A stretch of DNA of 64,000 bases from CAZFBA01 sp964517135 (lineage in GTDB: Bacteria; Cyanobacteriota; Vampirovibrionia; JBFMGH01). Numbering within the stretch: position 1 is the stretch's first letter; every line of letters begins with the position of its first letter. A program made the translations under genes and the position numbers. Positions 63,030 through 64,000 of this stretch are shown here, one piece after another. The DNA lies in NCBI GenBank assembly GCA_964517135.1, contig CAZFBA010000015.1, positions 27,798 to 91,797 on the forward strand. The letters are read 5' to 3'. The notes beneath the pieces were generated by a model. That model made no database searches, was not told the origin of the DNA, and saw nothing but the letters and a program-made list of their open reading frames with translations.

Positions 63030-63885
63030 ATTTTTTCCCAAAAACAACTATATCATTAATTTTACACCCAATATCATCTGATACACAATGGCATTTAGCA
63101 CGCAAAAGAAAGAATATATTAGCATTTACATCGTTCAGCGTCTCATAATTACCCTGCCCTTTAGAAATAATAAGGTCAGCATTTTCAAACTCCTGCCTGA
63201 ATTCAGGGCTGCACTCAGGCAAATAAGTACCCGGTACATCAGAGCCATTATCAATAACCTTTACCAGTTCAGTTAAACCAACTACTTTAGCATCTTCATA
63301 GTTGGCATCATTAATTATAGGGTATTTTCTTACTGCAAACGTTATATTCTGAGGCATTATATGCTCAATAAATACCCTGTCAAACAATATTTCACCTGTA
63401 TTATCAGCAACATAAAGTATCTTTTCAGCCTTTTCTATTTCTTTTTCAAGTTCAGCAATATGATTTATATATGGCTCCTGTGCAAGTATTTCTTTAACAG
63501 TTTCAGCAAGTTTCAGATCATCATTAGTTGAACGATGGCCAAAATCGATAATATTACCTGCAATAGCAATCTTAACCGCCGTTTCAAAAGGTTTTTGAGA
63601 TTCTGTAATATATTTTTTGAGTACCTCATAAAGTTCGAGTGCTTCGTTGTTGAATTTATCTTTTACTAACTTATAAGGATCTCTATTGCCTGTCATTTCT
63701 TTAATTAATCTATGTATTCTTGAGGCCACAACTGGCGGAGGTGTCTGCATATTAAGATCCAGAACTTCTGACATTACCTTTTTCAAAATAATACCGTGTA
63801 TTTCTTCATCCTCGGGCTTACTTATTCTGGATACATCAAGTGTTTGCTTGATAAAACAGGGTATACAATCATAAAAAGTCTTCAA
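63013..63885 (-). CDS. DUF89 / ARMT1-like metal-dependent phosphatase
   Basis: 290 aa. The family opening CIPCFIKQTLD, the metal-site motif LYVADNTGEILFDRVFIEHI, and the later DNGSDVPGT and ISKGQGNYETL segments are present. DUF89 proteins are Mg/Ni-dependent phosphatases acting on damaged sugar phosphates or related substrates. Start is a TTG at 63885 with AGGAG at a good distance. No other gene of a pathway is nearby. Confidence 0.88.
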   Translation of the reverse strand: MKTFYDCIPCFIKQTLDVSRISKPEDEEIHGIILKKVMSEVLDLNMQTPPPVVASRIHRLIKEMTGNRDPYKLVKDKFNNEALELYEVLKKYITESQKPFETAVKIAIAGNIIDFGHRSTNDDLKLAETVKEILAQEPYINHIAELEKEIEKAEKILYVADNTGEILFDRVFIEHIMPQNITFAVRKYPIINDANYEDAKVVGLTELVKVIDNGSDVPGTYLPECSPEFRQEFENADLIISKGQGNYETLNDVNANIFFLLRAKCHCVSDDIGCKINDIVVFGKKYAIST

Positions 63886-64000
63886 ATTCTTTTCTCCTAA
63901 GTCAGAATATATTCACTAAGATTAATGCATAACTATAACAATCATTTTTTTGTTTTCGATTTTCAAAAATTTTAAAAGTGAAGATATGGGTTGAACGAGC

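Overview
The window is AT-rich bacterial DNA that is densely coded on both strands. I see no tRNA or rRNA gene, no insertion sequence, no integrase and no CRISPR array. P-ring and L-ring genes (flgI, flgH) show a diderm envelope. Several families point to the non-photosynthetic relatives of Cyanobacteria (Melainabacteria/Vampirovibrionia): a DUF1822-like domain next to a sigma factor, a DUF2993 protein, and small lineage-type membrane proteins. That placement is inference from family content. DnaE is encoded as one intact ORF. A run of 100 N (3702-3801) marks a scaffold join inside a GH13-like gene.

Layout. 1-3.5 kb: partial HEAT protein, NAD kinase, TlyA and two membrane proteins. 3.7-7.8 kb: GH13-like protein, then two tandem paralogous membrane proteins. 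8.1-16.8 kb (minus strand): flagellar operon SLT-flgF-flgG-flgA-flgH-flgI-flgJ-orf-flgN-flgK-flgL, closed by a clear terminator. 17-25.3 kb: envelope locus in which AMMECR1, alpha-2-macroglobulin and VanW (minus) diverge from a penicillin-binding transpeptidase and SpoIID (plus). 25.4-28.5 kb: PfkB kinase, metallo-hydrolase, TPR protein and a small ORF. 28.6-36.3 kb: chemosensory cluster, tandem CheW and REC-GGDEF divergent from MCP and hybrid CheA. 36.3-38.7 kb: CcdA, thioredoxin and HEAT protein. 39.2-42.4 kb: orphan gene behind a sigma-28-like promoter, divergent hicA/hicB, pyrimidine nucleoside phosphorylase and a lineage-type small protein. 42.7-53.2 kb: 1244-aa anti-sigma-like/TonB-like fusion, its presumed sigma factor, GH38 alpha-mannosidase and dnaE. 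53.4-58.2 kb: small ORF, methyltransferase, TPR, MscS-cNMP, DUF2993 and AtpZ. 58.2-61.7 kb (minus): PAS histidine kinase, fliT, fliS, flaG and flagellin. 62.2-63.9 kb: small membrane protein, secreted protein and DUF89.

How it fits together. Flagellar assembly genes, filament genes and a chemosensory array are all present, and a near-perfect sigma-28 promoter drives fliS-fliT-kinase. A similar promoter precedes an orphan 132-aa gene, suggesting a new flagellar-regulon member. The envelope locus combines peptidoglycan enzymes with a protease-trap protein.

The most unusual signals are four. First, a recurring 14-bp palindrome (AAYACATATGTRTT) occurs eight times, both between and inside genes. 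Second, the giant zinc-finger/TonB-like protein is coupled to a sigma factor. Third, the HicA/HicB pair is divergent around a perfect 14-bp inverted repeat carrying both putative -35 elements. Fourth, several short genes with strong ribosome binding sites or non-ATG starts are easily missed.
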